A stretch of DNA of 55,689 bases. It comes from Amycolatopsis echigonensis (GTDB lineage: Bacteria; Actinomycetota; Actinomycetes; Mycobacteriales; Pseudonocardiaceae). The stretch covers positions 1 through 55,689 of the forward strand of contig NZ_JACJHR010000061.1 of the NCBI RefSeq assembly GCF_014174495.1. The letters are read 5' to 3'. Positions 1 to 8,504 of the stretch are shown one piece after another. How positions within the stretch are numbered: position 1 is the first letter of the stretch; every line of letters begins with the position of its first letter. A program made the translations under genes and the position numbers. The notes below the pieces were generated by a model that was not told the origin of the DNA, ran no database searches, and worked only from the letters and a program-made list of their open reading frames with translations.

Positions 1-249
1 CCGGCGGTTCTCCCGCCGCAACCGGGCCAGCTCCTCCCGCTCGTCGCTGGTCAGCCCGTCGGTGCGGGTTCCCGCATCCAACTCGGCCTGGGCGACCCAC
101 TGCCGCACAGCTGTCTCGGTCAGGTCGAAATCCTTCGCGACCTGACCCACCGAACGGTCGCCGCGCTGGCACAGCTCGACGATCTCGGCCTTGAACTCCC
201 GCGTGAACGAACGACGAGGTCGAGGCTTCTTCTTGCCCATGGTCTCCAT
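1..249 (-). CDS. IS3-family transposase OrfA, partial
   Basis: This is the N-terminal part of a helix-turn-helix transposase subunit, which would bind the element ends. It starts with a basic stretch (KKKPRPRRSF), followed by FTREFKAEIVELC and VGQVAKDFDLTETAVRQWV, the typical HTH of IS3 OrfA proteins. It ends in an acidic and basic helix, DERAELARLRRENR, the beginning of the leucine-zipper region. The gene runs off the left edge of the window, so about 82 codons are visible. A second possible start, three codons downstream at 240, cannot be excluded. The family call is firm; whether the copy is active is unknown. Confidence 0.8.
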   Translation of the reverse strand, partial: METMGKKKPRPRRSFTREFKAEIVELCQRGDRSVGQVAKDFDLTETAVRQWVAQAELDAGTRTDGLTSDEREELARLRRENRR

Positions 250-313
250 GATGAGGGACATCCTTCCCGGAGGCTCGCGCCCCCTGATCTCCGATGTCCG
301 TCAAAACGGGTCA
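1..313 (-). mobile_element. End of an IS3-family insertion sequence
   Basis: This stretch carries the 5' part of a transposase OrfA gene read leftward out of the window. The DNA upstream of that gene includes a plausible element end: on the minus strand the motif TGACCCGTTTTGACGG lies at about 298-313 and begins with TG, as IS3-family ends usually do. The other end and OrfB lie outside the window, so neither the inverted repeat pair nor a target duplication can be checked. The exact boundary at 313 is inferred. Confidence 0.55.
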
Positions 314-566
314 CGCCCACCTTGCGCGAGAATCCGGCTCCGATGTGTCGAGAGGCGGGCAGGGCCCGTCGTGCCAGTCGGCCGTCGTGGCGTGCACAGG
401 GCAGGACCTGGACGAGCTGCAGCGACGCGTTTGCAGCGACCGTCCGGAAACCCGCCGGTTGGCCGTTGTGTCGCAGGCCGGCTGCCGCGGAATCCGCCGG
501 CCAGGCTGTCCCGTCACTGCAGCACAGGACGTGACTCGGTTTGGTGGCGGTGCACCCGAAGCGACC

Positions 567-1316
567 TCAGAGCTGGCGGCCGAGCAGGCTCGCGTGCTGC
601 TTCATGATCGGCCCGAACCGGGTTCGCAGCTCTTCGGCTGACGCTCGGGCGGCGGAGGTGCTCACCGACATCGCGGCGACCACGTGGCCGGCCGGGTCGG
701 TGACTGGCACCGCGATGGAGAGCAGTCCCAGCTCGAGCTCCTCGTCGCTGATGGCCAAGCCTTCGGTGCGTGCGTGCTCGACGCGTCGTTTGATGTCCTC
801 CGCGGTCACCGGCGTTTTCGGTGTGCGCGCGGGGAAGTCGCCTGAGTCGAGGTAATCGCTCAGCTCGTCGTCGGAGAGGCCCGCGAGCAGGACGCGCCCG
901 GTAGCTGAGGCGTAGAGCGGCACCCGGGCCCCGACGCGTACGCCCGCGTTGACGATGCGCGTGCCCTCGCTTCGCGCGACAAAGAGCGATTCGCCCGCCG
1001 AGAGGACCGCGAGGGAGGCCGACTCGTCCACGGCGTCGCGCACGGCGGCGAGGTGCGGCCGCGCGAGCTGTGGCAGCTGGACGGACTCGTCGTAGGTCGC
1101 GCCGAGGCGCAGGACCCGTGGCGTGGGGGAGAAGAACTTGCCGTCGAAGGTGACGTACCCGAGCTCTGTCAGGGTCGTCAGGCAGCGGCGGGCGGCGGCC
1201 CGGCTCAGGCCGGTGGCGCGGGCGGCGTCGCTGATCGTCAGCCGCGGCGACGACGCTCCGAACGCCTCCAGTACAGCGAGCCCCTTAGCCAGTCCTGCCA
1301 TTACCTCTGCGGTCAT
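567..1316 (-). CDS. IclR-family regulator, likely of the terephthalate operon
   Basis: This is a 249-residue IclR-type transcription factor. The N-terminal winged HTH is seen at about residues 5-65 (LTISDAARATGLSRAAARRC), and the C-terminal effector domain has the family pattern VGARVPLYASATGRVLLAGL. It is close to the PcaR/PcaU/TphR kind that responds to aromatic acids or their products. The start at 1316 was chosen because homologous sequence begins with MTAEVMAGLAKGL; an ATG at 1337 is possible. It is transcribed divergently from the oxygenase operon, about 100 bp away. Control of that operon is inferred from position and from the operator-like repeats between them. Confidence 0.85.
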   Translation of the reverse strand: MTAEVMAGLAKGLAVLEAFGASSPRLTISDAARATGLSRAAARRCLTTLTELGYVTFDGKFFSPTPRVLRLGATYDESVQLPQLARPHLAAVRDAVDESASLAVLSAGESLFVARSEGTRIVNAGVRVGARVPLYASATGRVLLAGLSDDELSDYLDSGDFPARTPKTPVTAEDIKRRVEHARTEGLAISDEELELGLLSIAVPVTDPAGHVVAAMSVSTSAARASAEELRTRFGPIMKQHASLLGRQL

Positions 1317-1364
1317 GCGCACATCTTTCCTTGACATCCGGGACAGCGGCGATTCTACTACATG

Positions 1365-1400
1365 GTGTTCGGATGATAGACACGTGTTCGGTATGCGAAC
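1365..1400. promoter_or_regulatory. Operator-like repeats in the IclR/oxygenase divergent promoter
   Basis: The octamer GTGTTCGG occurs twice, at 1365-1372 and 1384-1391. The second copy overlaps an inverted repeat, GTTCG (1386-1390) and CGAAC (1396-1400), separated by 5 bp. The site lies between the two divergent starts, immediately before the AAGGAG ribosome-binding site of the oxygenase gene. It is a natural candidate for IclR binding; this is inference from position and symmetry. Confidence 0.55.
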
Positions 1401-1413
1401 AAGAAGGAGTGCG

Positions 1414-2670
1414 ATGACTGTCACGACACCGTCCCGGCGAAGCTGGCCCAGGTCGCTGACCGAGGTGCCTTACTGGGTGTTCCAAGACGAAGACGTCTAT
1501 GAGGCTGAGCAGGAGAAGATCTTCCACGGCCCGTTCTGGAGCTACCTGTGCCTCGAGGCCGAGCTGGCCGAGCCGGGCGATTTCTGCGCCACCTTCATCG
1601 GTGAACAGCCGGTGCTCGTGACCCGCGACGTCGACGACCAGATCTACGCCTTCGAGAACCGTTGCGCCCACCGCGGCTCGCTGATCGCCATGGAGCACTA
1701 CGGACACGCCAAGGACTTCACCTGCGTCTACCACGCCTGGACCTACAACCTCCAGGGCGACCTCACCGGGGTCGCGTTCGAGGAGGGCATCAACGGCAAG
1801 GGTGGCATGGGCAAGGACTTCTGCAAGGCCGCGCACAGCCCACGCAGGCTGCGCCTGGCGAACGTCCACGGCCTGATCTTCGGAAGCCTGGACAACGACG
1901 TCGCCGAGATCGAGGAGTACCTCGGGCAGGAGATCCTCGACCGGATCGAACGAGTCCTCGGTGGACGGAGCCCCGTTGTGCTCGGACGCTTCACCCAGAC
2001 GTTGCCGAACAACTGGAAGCTCTACATGGAGAACGTCAAGGACTCCTACCACGCCAGCATCCTGCACCTGTTCTTCACCACGTTCGGGCTCAACAAGCTG
2101 AACCAGAAGGGCGGCATCATCGTCTCCGAGAACGGTGGCCACCACGTGAGCTGGTCGGCGATCAACCGCGACGCGGAGAGCGGCGAACACTACAAGAGCC
2201 AGAAGATCCGCTCCGACAGCGAATACCAGCTCGAAGACCCGTCCCTGGTCGACAGCTTCAGCGAGGTCGGCGACGACATCACCTTGCAGATCCTCTCGGT
2301 CTCACCGGGCTTCGTGCTGCAGCAGATCCAGAACGCCATCGCTGTCCGCCAGGTGCTGCCGACCGGAGTCGACTCGACCAGCCTGAACTGGACCTACCTC
2401 GGGTTCGCCGACGACACCGAGCAGCAGCGGCTCATCCGGATGAAACAGTCCAATCTGGTCGGTCCGGCCGGGTACGTCTCGATGGAAGACGGTGCCATCG
2501 GCGGATTCGTCCAGCGGGGCATCGCCGGTGCGGGCAGCGAGTTCGCCACCGTCCAGATGGGGGGTGACCAGGCGGTCTCCAGCGAGAGCCGGGTCACCGA
2601 GGCGTCGATCCGCGGCTTCTGGAAGGTCTACCGCGAGGCGATGGGCTTCACCGTCGAGGAGGGCGCGTGA
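1414..2670 (+). CDS. tphA2: Rieske oxygenase alpha subunit, likely terephthalate 1,2-dioxygenase
   Basis: This is the catalytic large subunit (418 residues) of a ring-hydroxylating dioxygenase that would add O2 to an aromatic acid to give a cis-dihydrodiol. The Rieske [2Fe-2S] ligands are C84, H86, C104 and H107 (CAHRG and CVYHAW). The mononuclear iron site has D210, H213 and H218 (ENVKDSYHASILH), with D359 (SMEDG) as carboxylate ligand. The length is close to that of known terephthalate dioxygenase large subunits. The start at 1414 follows AAGGAG; the reading frame extends upstream but has no supported earlier start. Beta subunit, PdxA-like dehydrogenase and reductase follow with overlapping ends. 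The PdxA-like partner is what points to terephthalate; the substrate itself is inferred. Confidence 0.82.
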   Translation: MTVTTPSRRSWPRSLTEVPYWVFQDEDVYEAEQEKIFHGPFWSYLCLEAELAEPGDFCATFIGEQPVLVTRDVDDQIYAFENRCAHRGSLIAMEHYGHAKDFTCVYHAWTYNLQGDLTGVAFEEGINGKGGMGKDFCKAAHSPRRLRLANVHGLIFGSLDNDVAEIEEYLGQEILDRIERVLGGRSPVVLGRFTQTLPNNWKLYMENVKDSYHASILHLFFTTFGLNKLNQKGGIIVSENGGHHVSWSAINRDAESGEHYKSQKIRSDSEYQLEDPSLVDSFSEVGDDITLQILSVSPGFVLQQIQNAIAVRQVLPTGVDSTSLNWTYLGFADDTEQQRLIRMKQSNLVGPAGYVSMEDGAIGGFVQRGIAGAGSEFATVQMGGDQAVSSESRVTEASIRGFWKVYREAMGFTVEEGA

Positions 2671-3134
2671 TGGACCCGTTCACCATGATCACCCGGGCGC
2701 AGGGCAGCTATGTCCGCGCGATCGACGACGGCCCGATCGAAGACTGGCCGGAACACTTCACCGACGACGCCTTCTACAAGGTGACCACCGCGGACAACCA
2801 CCGCCGCGGTCTGCCGGCCGGGATCATCTGGGCCGACAACAAGGCGATGCTCAAGGACCGGATCTCCGCGCTCAAGGAAGCCAACATCTACGAGCCACAC
2901 TCCTATCGCCACCTGCTCGGCCAGCCCGCGCTCCTCGACGAGCGCGCGGACGGGGCGACCAGCGAGACCTCGTTCCTGGTCGTGCGGATCACCGGCAACG
3001 GACCCACCGACGTCTTCGCCAGCGGGCGTTACCTCGACGAGTACGTCTTCTCCGACGGCAAGGCACTGCTCACGAAACGGGTCGTGGTCTGCGACAGCTC
3101 CCGCACCGACACCTTGCTGGTGCTCCCGCTGTGA
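2670..3134 (+). CDS. tphA3: Ring-hydroxylating dioxygenase beta subunit
   Basis: This is the small, structural subunit (154 residues) of the dioxygenase, of the SnoaL/NTF2-like fold. Recognisable family features are the N-terminal pattern of an acidic residue followed by WPEHFTDDAFYKV, the central YEPHSYRHLLG and the C-terminal strand LLTKRVVVCDSSRTDTL. The start ATG at 2670 shares its A with the TGA of the alpha subunit, so translation is probably coupled. A GTG one codon upstream is a less likely alternative. Its length matches known terephthalate dioxygenase small subunits. Confidence 0.82.
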   Translation: MDPFTMITRAQGSYVRAIDDGPIEDWPEHFTDDAFYKVTTADNHRRGLPAGIIWADNKAMLKDRISALKEANIYEPHSYRHLLGQPALLDERADGATSETSFLVVRITGNGPTDVFASGRYLDEYVFSDGKALLTKRVVVCDSSRTDTLLVLPL

Positions 3135-4102
3135 GCCGTCTTCTCCTCAGCACCGGTGACCCGAACGGCATCGGGCCCGAAATCGCCGCGAAAGCGGTGG
3201 CGCGACTCGGCACCGCCGCACCGGTGATCGTGGGGGACCGGTGTGCCGTTGAGGGGCCCGCCGAGGCCTGCGGGCTGCGGGTGCGCGAAGCCGAGCCTGG
3301 AGCGATCGCCGAGGCCGGGGTGTGCGACGTGATCGACATCGGCGTGCTCTCGGCCGGTGAGCTGCGCGTCGGGCAAGTCCGAGCCGAGGCCGGCGCCGCG
3401 ACCATCGCCTACGCCAGGGCCGCCGTTCGGCTCGCGAGTGGCGGCGGCTTTCGCGGCATCGTCGCGGGCCCGCACTCGGAAACCGCCGTGCGCGACGCCG
3501 GCATCTCCTTCGCCGGATACCCGCCGCTGATCGCCGAGCTCACCGGCGTCCCCGAGGAGCGTGTCTTTCTCATGCTGGTCGGCGGCGGCCTGCGCGTCGC
3601 CCACGTCACGCTGCACGTCTCGATGGCAGAGTCCTTGCGGCGGTTGAGTGTCGAGCTGGTCACCGACGCCGGCCTCGCATTGCACCGCGCACTCGAATCG
3701 ATGGGCATCTCAGCTCCCCGGCTCGGCATGTTCGGGATCAACTGCCATGCGAGCGAAGGCGGCCTGTTCGGCGAGGACGATCGCCGGATCACGACCCCGG
3801 CCGCCGGACGGTTGCGAGCCGCGGGCGTCGACATCTCCGACCCGGTCGGTGCGGACGTCCTGCTCGGCGCTCCGGATCGCGACGGCTACCTGGCGATGTA
3901 CCACGACCAGGGCCACATCCCGGTCAAGCTGCTGGCCGGCCGTGGCGCGGTCGCGATCACCATCGGCGCCGGTGTCCCGTTTTCCAGCGTCGGCCACGGC
4001 CCGGCCTTCGACATCGCCGGCCAGGGCACCGCCGATCCGAGCGCCTTGCTGTCCGCACTGAGTTTGTTCGAGAACACACCGCAGGAGGCCGCGACGCGAT
4101 GA
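3131..4102 (+). CDS. tphB: PdxA-family dihydrodiol dehydrogenase (TphB-like)
   Basis: This is a 323-residue member of the 4-hydroxythreonine-4-phosphate dehydrogenase (PdxA) family. In this context it most likely acts as the 1,2-dihydroxy-3,5-cyclohexadiene-1,4-dicarboxylate dehydrogenase that oxidises and decarboxylates the terephthalate cis-diol to protocatechuate. The N-terminal GDPNGIGPEIA motif is present, and conserved metal-binding histidines sit in VTLH (about 162), NCHASEGG (206) and YHDQGH (258). The GTG start overlaps the beta-subunit stop as GTGA. A PdxA-like gene inside a Rieske oxygenase operon is a hallmark of terephthalate clusters; a vitamin B6 role is unlikely here because no other pdx gene is nearby. 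Confidence 0.8.
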   Translation: MSRLLLSTGDPNGIGPEIAAKAVARLGTAAPVIVGDRCAVEGPAEACGLRVREAEPGAIAEAGVCDVIDIGVLSAGELRVGQVRAEAGAATIAYARAAVRLASGGGFRGIVAGPHSETAVRDAGISFAGYPPLIAELTGVPEERVFLMLVGGGLRVAHVTLHVSMAESLRRLSVELVTDAGLALHRALESMGISAPRLGMFGINCHASEGGLFGEDDRRITTPAAGRLRAAGVDISDPVGADVLLGAPDRDGYLAMYHDQGHIPVKLLAGRGAVAITIGAGVPFSSVGHGPAFDIAGQGTADPSALLSALSLFENTPQEAATR

Positions 4103-5106
4103 ACACCATCACCGTCACTGACACCGACATCGCATTCCCGTGCGAGCCAGGACAGACCGTGCTCGACGCCGCGGAGGCGGCCGGTTGGGCGATCCCGTAC
4201 TCCTGCCGCAAAGGCGTGTGCGACACCTGCCTCGGTGGCATCACCGCCGGTCCGATCACCGTCCCCGGCACGGGCACGGTTCGTGGCCCCGTCGATGGCA
4301 TCCGGCTGTGCCGGGCCAGCCCGGCCGGCGATGTCGAAATCAGCCCACGCCGCATCACGGCGAGCACGCCACCGATGCGGAAGCGCTTGACGACCACCGT
4401 TCACCGCAGGCGTCAGGTCGCTCCCGGTGTGACAATCCTCGACCTGCGCTACCCGATCGGGCGGCGAACCCCGTTCCGCGCCGGACAGTTCCTCAACATC
4501 ATCCTCGACGACGGCGACACCCGGTCGTACTCGCTGGCCAACGTCCCGCACCACAACGACATGGCTCAACTGCATGTCCGCCACGAGCCGGGTGGTGTGT
4601 TCTCAGCGAAGATCCTGAGCCAGCTGGAATTCCACGACACCGTGGAGATCGAGGCGCCGTTCGGCGAGTTCGTCGTCGAGGACTCCGCCGAACCGATCCT
4701 GCTGCTGGCGACCGGAACCGGCTTCGCCCCCATGCGCTCCGTCATCCTCGACCGCATCGCCCGGCGGCTGACGACCCCGGTCCATTTGTACTGGGGCGGC
4801 CGGACCCCCCACGACCTCTACCTCGCCGACACGGTGGCGGAGTGGACCCGGCGTCATCCCTGGCTGCGCTTCACCCCCGTGCTCTCCCGCGCCGACGCCG
4901 GCTGGACCGGTGCCGCCGGCTGGGTGCAGGACGCGGTCCTGGCCGACTACGCCGAGCTGGGACAGCACCACGTCTACGCCTGCGGCAGCGAAAGCATGAC
5001 TGTCACGGCTCTGGACACGTTGACGCGGGAACGCGGTCTCGATCCCGGACGATTCCACGCCGACGCTTTCGTCCCTGCCACCGGCGCCCGCGTGGCCGGC
5101 CGGTAA
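4099..5106 (+). CDS. tphA1: Oxygenase reductase: [2Fe-2S] ferredoxin plus FAD/NAD(P)H domains
   Basis: This is the electron-transfer component (335 residues) that passes electrons from NAD(P)H to the Rieske centre. The N-terminal plant-type ferredoxin domain has cluster ligands C36, C41, C44 and C71 (YSCRKGVCDTC, LCRA). An FAD-binding domain follows with RSYSLANVP, then the nucleotide-binding domain with LLATGTGFAPMRS and a C-terminal VYACGSESM. The length matches known TphA1 reductases. The ATG overlaps the preceding stop as ATGA, so the four catabolic genes form one tightly coupled unit. Confidence 0.84.
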   Translation: MNTITVTDTDIAFPCEPGQTVLDAAEAAGWAIPYSCRKGVCDTCLGGITAGPITVPGTGTVRGPVDGIRLCRASPAGDVEISPRRITASTPPMRKRLTTTVHRRRQVAPGVTILDLRYPIGRRTPFRAGQFLNIILDDGDTRSYSLANVPHHNDMAQLHVRHEPGGVFSAKILSQLEFHDTVEIEAPFGEFVVEDSAEPILLLATGTGFAPMRSVILDRIARRLTTPVHLYWGGRTPHDLYLADTVAEWTRRHPWLRFTPVLSRADAGWTGAAGWVQDAVLADYAELGQHHVYACGSESMTVTALDTLTRERGLDPGRFHADAFVPATGARVAGR

Positions 5107-5150
5107 GCCACCGAGCTCGTCTCCCACTCCCACCCGCCGTGGAGGTTTCC

Positions 5151-6497
5151 ATGTCAGCAAGTACCACCGGCCGGTCGCAGACGTTGCGGCTGCCCGGGTT
5201 CATCGACGAACGACGGTCAAGCTGGTTCCAGCGAGGCATCGTGCTGCTTTGCGGCTTGGTGATGTTCCTGGACGGATTCGATACCCAGGCGATCAACTAC
5301 ATGGCGCCGGCGATCACCAAGGAATGGGCGCTCAGCAAGGCCGACATGGGGCCGATCTTTTCCGCCGCACTGGTCGGCCTGATGGTCGGCTACCTGGTGA
5401 TCGCGCCGCTCTCGGACAAGTTCGGGCACAAACGGCTCGTCGTCGCCGGAACACTGCTGTTCGCGCTCAGCACGCTCGCCTCGGTCTGGGTGCAGAACCC
5501 CGAGCAACTCCTGACACTGCGGTTCGTCACCGGCATCGGGCTGGGCGCGACCACCCCGAGCACGATCGCGCTCACCGCCGAGTACAGTCCCAAACGATTG
5601 CGGGCCAGTTTCGTGCTCGCGATCTACGTCGGTTTCTCGATCGGCTTCGTCGTGGCCAACTATGCGGCAGACTGGCTGATCCCCGGCTACGGCTGGCGTT
5701 CGGTTTTCGCGGTCGGCGCGGCGCTTCCGCTGCTTTTGGTGGTCGCGTTGGTGGCGTGGTTACCCGAGTCGCTGTCCTTCCTGATTCGCCGCGGCCGGCA
5801 GGCGGCGGCGTACCAGGTGTTCCGCAGGATCGATCATTCGCTGCCAGTGCTCAGCGACCCACAGATCGAGGCCGGGAACTTCACCGAGGGGAAACGGGTG
5901 AAGCTGCGTCAGCTCGTTTCGCGCGGGCAGCTGGTCGGCACCGTGCTGTTGTGGATCGTTTTCGCGCTGAACCTGGCGATGTTCTACGGCTTGCAAAGCT
6001 GGGTACCGACCATCCTCGCCGAGCACGGCTACTCCAGCGGAACGTTGGCGACCGCTTCATCGATGACCACGATCGGCGGCATCGCGGTGGCGTTCGCGGT
6101 CGGGCCCGCCATGGACCGGCTCGGCGCTTTCGGCAGTTTGGCGACGCTCTACTTCGCGGGCTGCGGCTTCCTGGCGCTGATGACTGTCGCACTGGGCGCG
6201 CCGGTGTGGGTGCTGCTGATCGCCATCTTCCTGATCGGGTGCGGCGTCAGCGGCGGGCAGAAGAGCGTGATCGCGCTGGCCACGGTCTTCTATCCGGTCG
6301 AGGTGCGTTCCACCGGCGTCGGCTGGGCGCTGGGCATCGGCCGGGTCGGCGGCATCCTCGGGCCGCTGATCATCGGCGCGGCACTCGGCGGTGGCTGGAG
6401 CGCCCAGCAGGTGTTCCTCGCGCTCGTGGTGCCCTCGGCGGTCTGCGGGGCGTTGGTGCTCTACCTCGGTCGGAGCAACAAAGCCGCCGCCCGCTGA
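5151..6497 (+). CDS. MFS aromatic acid:H+ symporter (AAHS family)
   Basis: This is a 448-residue permease with about twelve membrane segments, beginning after a cytoplasmic N-terminus of some 28 residues. The signature DGFDTQAINYMAP in the first segment is typical of PcaK/BenK-type aromatic acid symporters, and the loop 2-3 motif is SDKFGHKR. It starts at ATG 5151 after GGAGG (5140-5144), 44 bp downstream of the reductase, and is probably in the same operon. It replaces the tripartite TphC-type import seen in proteobacterial terephthalate clusters; actinobacterial clusters are known to use an MFS carrier. Uptake of terephthalate is inferred. Confidence 0.82.
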   Translation: MSASTTGRSQTLRLPGFIDERRSSWFQRGIVLLCGLVMFLDGFDTQAINYMAPAITKEWALSKADMGPIFSAALVGLMVGYLVIAPLSDKFGHKRLVVAGTLLFALSTLASVWVQNPEQLLTLRFVTGIGLGATTPSTIALTAEYSPKRLRASFVLAIYVGFSIGFVVANYAADWLIPGYGWRSVFAVGAALPLLLVVALVAWLPESLSFLIRRGRQAAAYQVFRRIDHSLPVLSDPQIEAGNFTEGKRVKLRQLVSRGQLVGTVLLWIVFALNLAMFYGLQSWVPTILAEHGYSSGTLATASSMTTIGGIAVAFAVGPAMDRLGAFGSLATLYFAGCGFLALMTVALGAPVWVLLIAIFLIGCGVSGGQKSVIALATVFYPVEVRSTGVGWALGIGRVGGILGPLIIGAALGGGWSAQQVFLALVVPSAVCGALVLYLGRSNKAAAR

Positions 6498-6730
6498 CCG
6501 GTCTCGACCGATGATCGCGCGGTTCACCGGACGTGCTGTGTACGCGCATCAGCTCGCACGCAAGGCGAGGAGCCGCGGAGGGTGGTCGCTGGTAGGTTCG
6601 TTGCGAGCCGCAGTGTTCCCGGAGGTGCGCTCTACGTCCCGTTCGTGGTCGGCACCGTGGCGGTCGCGTTGGGAATCGTCAGCCTGGCGACCGCTCACCG
6701 CCTGCTGCGTGACGCTCATCCCTGCTGGGC

Positions 6731-8172
6731 CGGCCTTACGGTCCAGCAGGGTGCGGCCAGCTCGGCCTCGACCTGCCCGGGTATCCCGATTTGCAGGTGA
6801 CGCGAACTCTGAAACGAACCGGAGGCGCCACTTTCGCCGCGACTGTCGGCGGCGCCGCGATCGACGAGCCTCAGTACGAAGCGATTCTGCGTGAAGCTTG
6901 GTCGGCGCGGCCGAGCCTGCTGGATGCCCTCATCTTCGGCACCAGAACGGCGGGGAAAGACAGCGGGTTTCCCATCCGCGACCACCTCGCGGACGTCTTC
7001 GGTGTTCAGCCGCTTCTCGATGCCGCTTCACAGCTCAAAGAACGACGCGGCGCTTTGACTGCGAAGATCAAGTCGATCCGCGACGATCTCGTAGCGACCG
7101 ACGAGGCCGTCGCCGAAGCCGACCGAGAGGTGGCCGCCCTCGAGCGCGGAGTCGAGGCTGCAGCTGCGGAACGAAACGTCATTGAAGCCCGGATTGGTGA
7201 TCTCGAAGCCACTGCGGCGTGCGCCGCAGCGTGGGAGCGATATCGTCGCGACGCACAGGCCTACGGCGATCGGGTGCGCGAGCCGGTTGCGCAGATGACC
7301 GACGTGCTGGATGTCGGCACGCACGATCCGGCGCGCGCATTGGCCGACGGTGAGCGTGAAGCTGCCGCAGCTCTGCAGGAGAGTCCGGATGCCCGGCCGG
7401 CTGCCGAAGTCGCGTCGGCCGCAGCCGCGAACGCCTCCGATCTCCTCGGTGCCGCGACCACCGAGTGCCCAACCTGCCTGCGGCCACTCAGCGCGGCCGA
7501 GCGCGACGCCGCACTCGCCTCGCACGGCGACCTCGGCGTTCACGCACGCACCGAAGTCGAACGCCGGCAACGGGAAACCGCATCCGTCCGACAGCGGCTC
7601 GAAACGATCGCGGACTTCGGGCGAACCCTGAACGGCCTGCACACTCCGATCGAACCCGACAACGAGGACCCGGGCCCGGACGCAACCGTCGAGCTGGCCG
7701 AGGCACGCCGGCTGGCGTCCGAGCTCGCCGAGAAACACGGCGCACTCGGCGCTCGGCTGCCGGAAGCAAAGCGGAAGGCTGCGAACCTCCGCCGGGCCGG
7801 AAATGAGCAGAACGACCTTCTGACAGCGGCGCGCGAGGAAGCCGTCGCCGAGGTCACGGCCTCGGTGACCTCAGCGGAGGCGAACGCGCGACTGCCCTAT
7901 TGGTGACCAGATTGCTCCTGACGAGGACGTTGGCGCGCGCATCGACGATCTGGTTCGACGAACCCCTCGAGCACCTCGACCCCCGCCGCCGTGCCACCAT
8001 CGCACGAACGCTCCTGCTCGCCGCCGAAGCGGGTGCTGTCGACCAGGTGGTGGTCACGACCTACGAGGAAGGGCTTGCCCGCCGGTTGGCTGCGATCGCG
8101 CCGCGCACCGTCGAGCTCACGTACGCGCGAATGAGCAAAGAGTTGCAAGATCTTCCCGAAGAGGGGGTGTGG
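6731..8172 (+). pseudogene. Broken Rad50/SbcC-like coiled-coil ATPase
   Basis: Two reading frames together resemble one large SMC-like ATPase. The first (recognisable from about 6731 to the stop at 7906) has an N-terminal lobe fragment (VTRTLKR, LLDALIFG, FPIRDHLADVFGVQPLLDA), a long coiled coil and a zinc-hook motif ECPTCLRPLS at about 7463-7490. The second starts at 7900 in another frame with the C-terminal lobe: TRLLLTRTLARASTIWFDEPLEHLDPRRR, a Walker B and D-loop. A clear Walker A is missing: the segment where it belongs reads GPAGCGQLGLDLPG. Most of the second coiled-coil arm is also gone. So the gene has lost its start, its nucleotide-binding loop and an internal segment. The 230 bp between the permease stop and this remnant hold no recognisable gene. 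Confidence 0.72.
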
Positions 8173-8203
8173 AACCGACGGGGCCGACGACCTCTTAGTG
8201 AAA

Positions 8204-8220
8204 GCCCGCAAACGGCGGGC
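8204..8220. terminator. Small GC-rich hairpin before the ubiquitin-like gene
   Basis: GCCCGC (8204-8209) and GCGGGC (8215-8220) can pair around a 5-base loop, AAACG. It lies between the ATPase remnant and the next ribosome-binding site. There is no T-tract, so it may be a weak terminator or simply a leader hairpin. Confidence 0.3.
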
Positions 8221-8240
8221 CGATCAGAGGAGGCGACGAC

Positions 8241-8504
8241 GTGTCAGCCACCCACACCGGTGCCGACATCGACGACACCCCGGGACGTCACCCTGGGGAA
8301 CAGCGGACCGGGTTCGTGTTCGACGTCGACGGTACGACCTGCGAGCACAAGCATCCCACCATCACCGGCGCGGAGATCATGGTCCTCGCCGGAATCAGCT
8401 CGAGCGACGGACTGATCCAGATCCTGCCGGACGGGACCCGCAAGACCGTCGCACCCGATGAGACGGTTCACCTGGTGCCCGGAGCGCAGTTCAAGCGGGG
8501 CTGA
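8241..8504 (+). CDS. Ubiquitin-like protein with one Multi_ubiq-type domain
   Basis: This is an 87-residue protein. After a hydrophilic lead of about 22 residues it has one domain resembling bacterial multiubiquitin (Multi_ubiq) repeats: FVFDVDGTTCEHKHPTITG, then AEIMVLAGISSSDGL, a loop PDGTRKTVAPDE and the end VHLVPGAQFKRG. In this family such proteins are encoded with E2-like, E1-like and JAB-like genes as ubiquitin-style conjugation systems. The GTG start follows AGAGGAGG (8226-8233). The next gene, a degenerate E2, starts inside its stop codon. The domain is intact, but the partner enzymes are broken or absent, so the gene is probably an orphan. The family assignment is by pattern only. 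Confidence 0.7.
   Translation: MSATHTGADIDDTPGRHPGEQRTGFVFDVDGTTCEHKHPTITGAEIMVLAGISSSDGLIQILPDGTRKTVAPDETVHLVPGAQFKRG

Noticed and set aside
3131..4102. PdxA-like gene as a vitamin B6 biosynthesis gene
   Set aside because: It is translationally coupled to Rieske oxygenase subunits and a reductase; no other pdx gene is near. The TphB-type function fits better.
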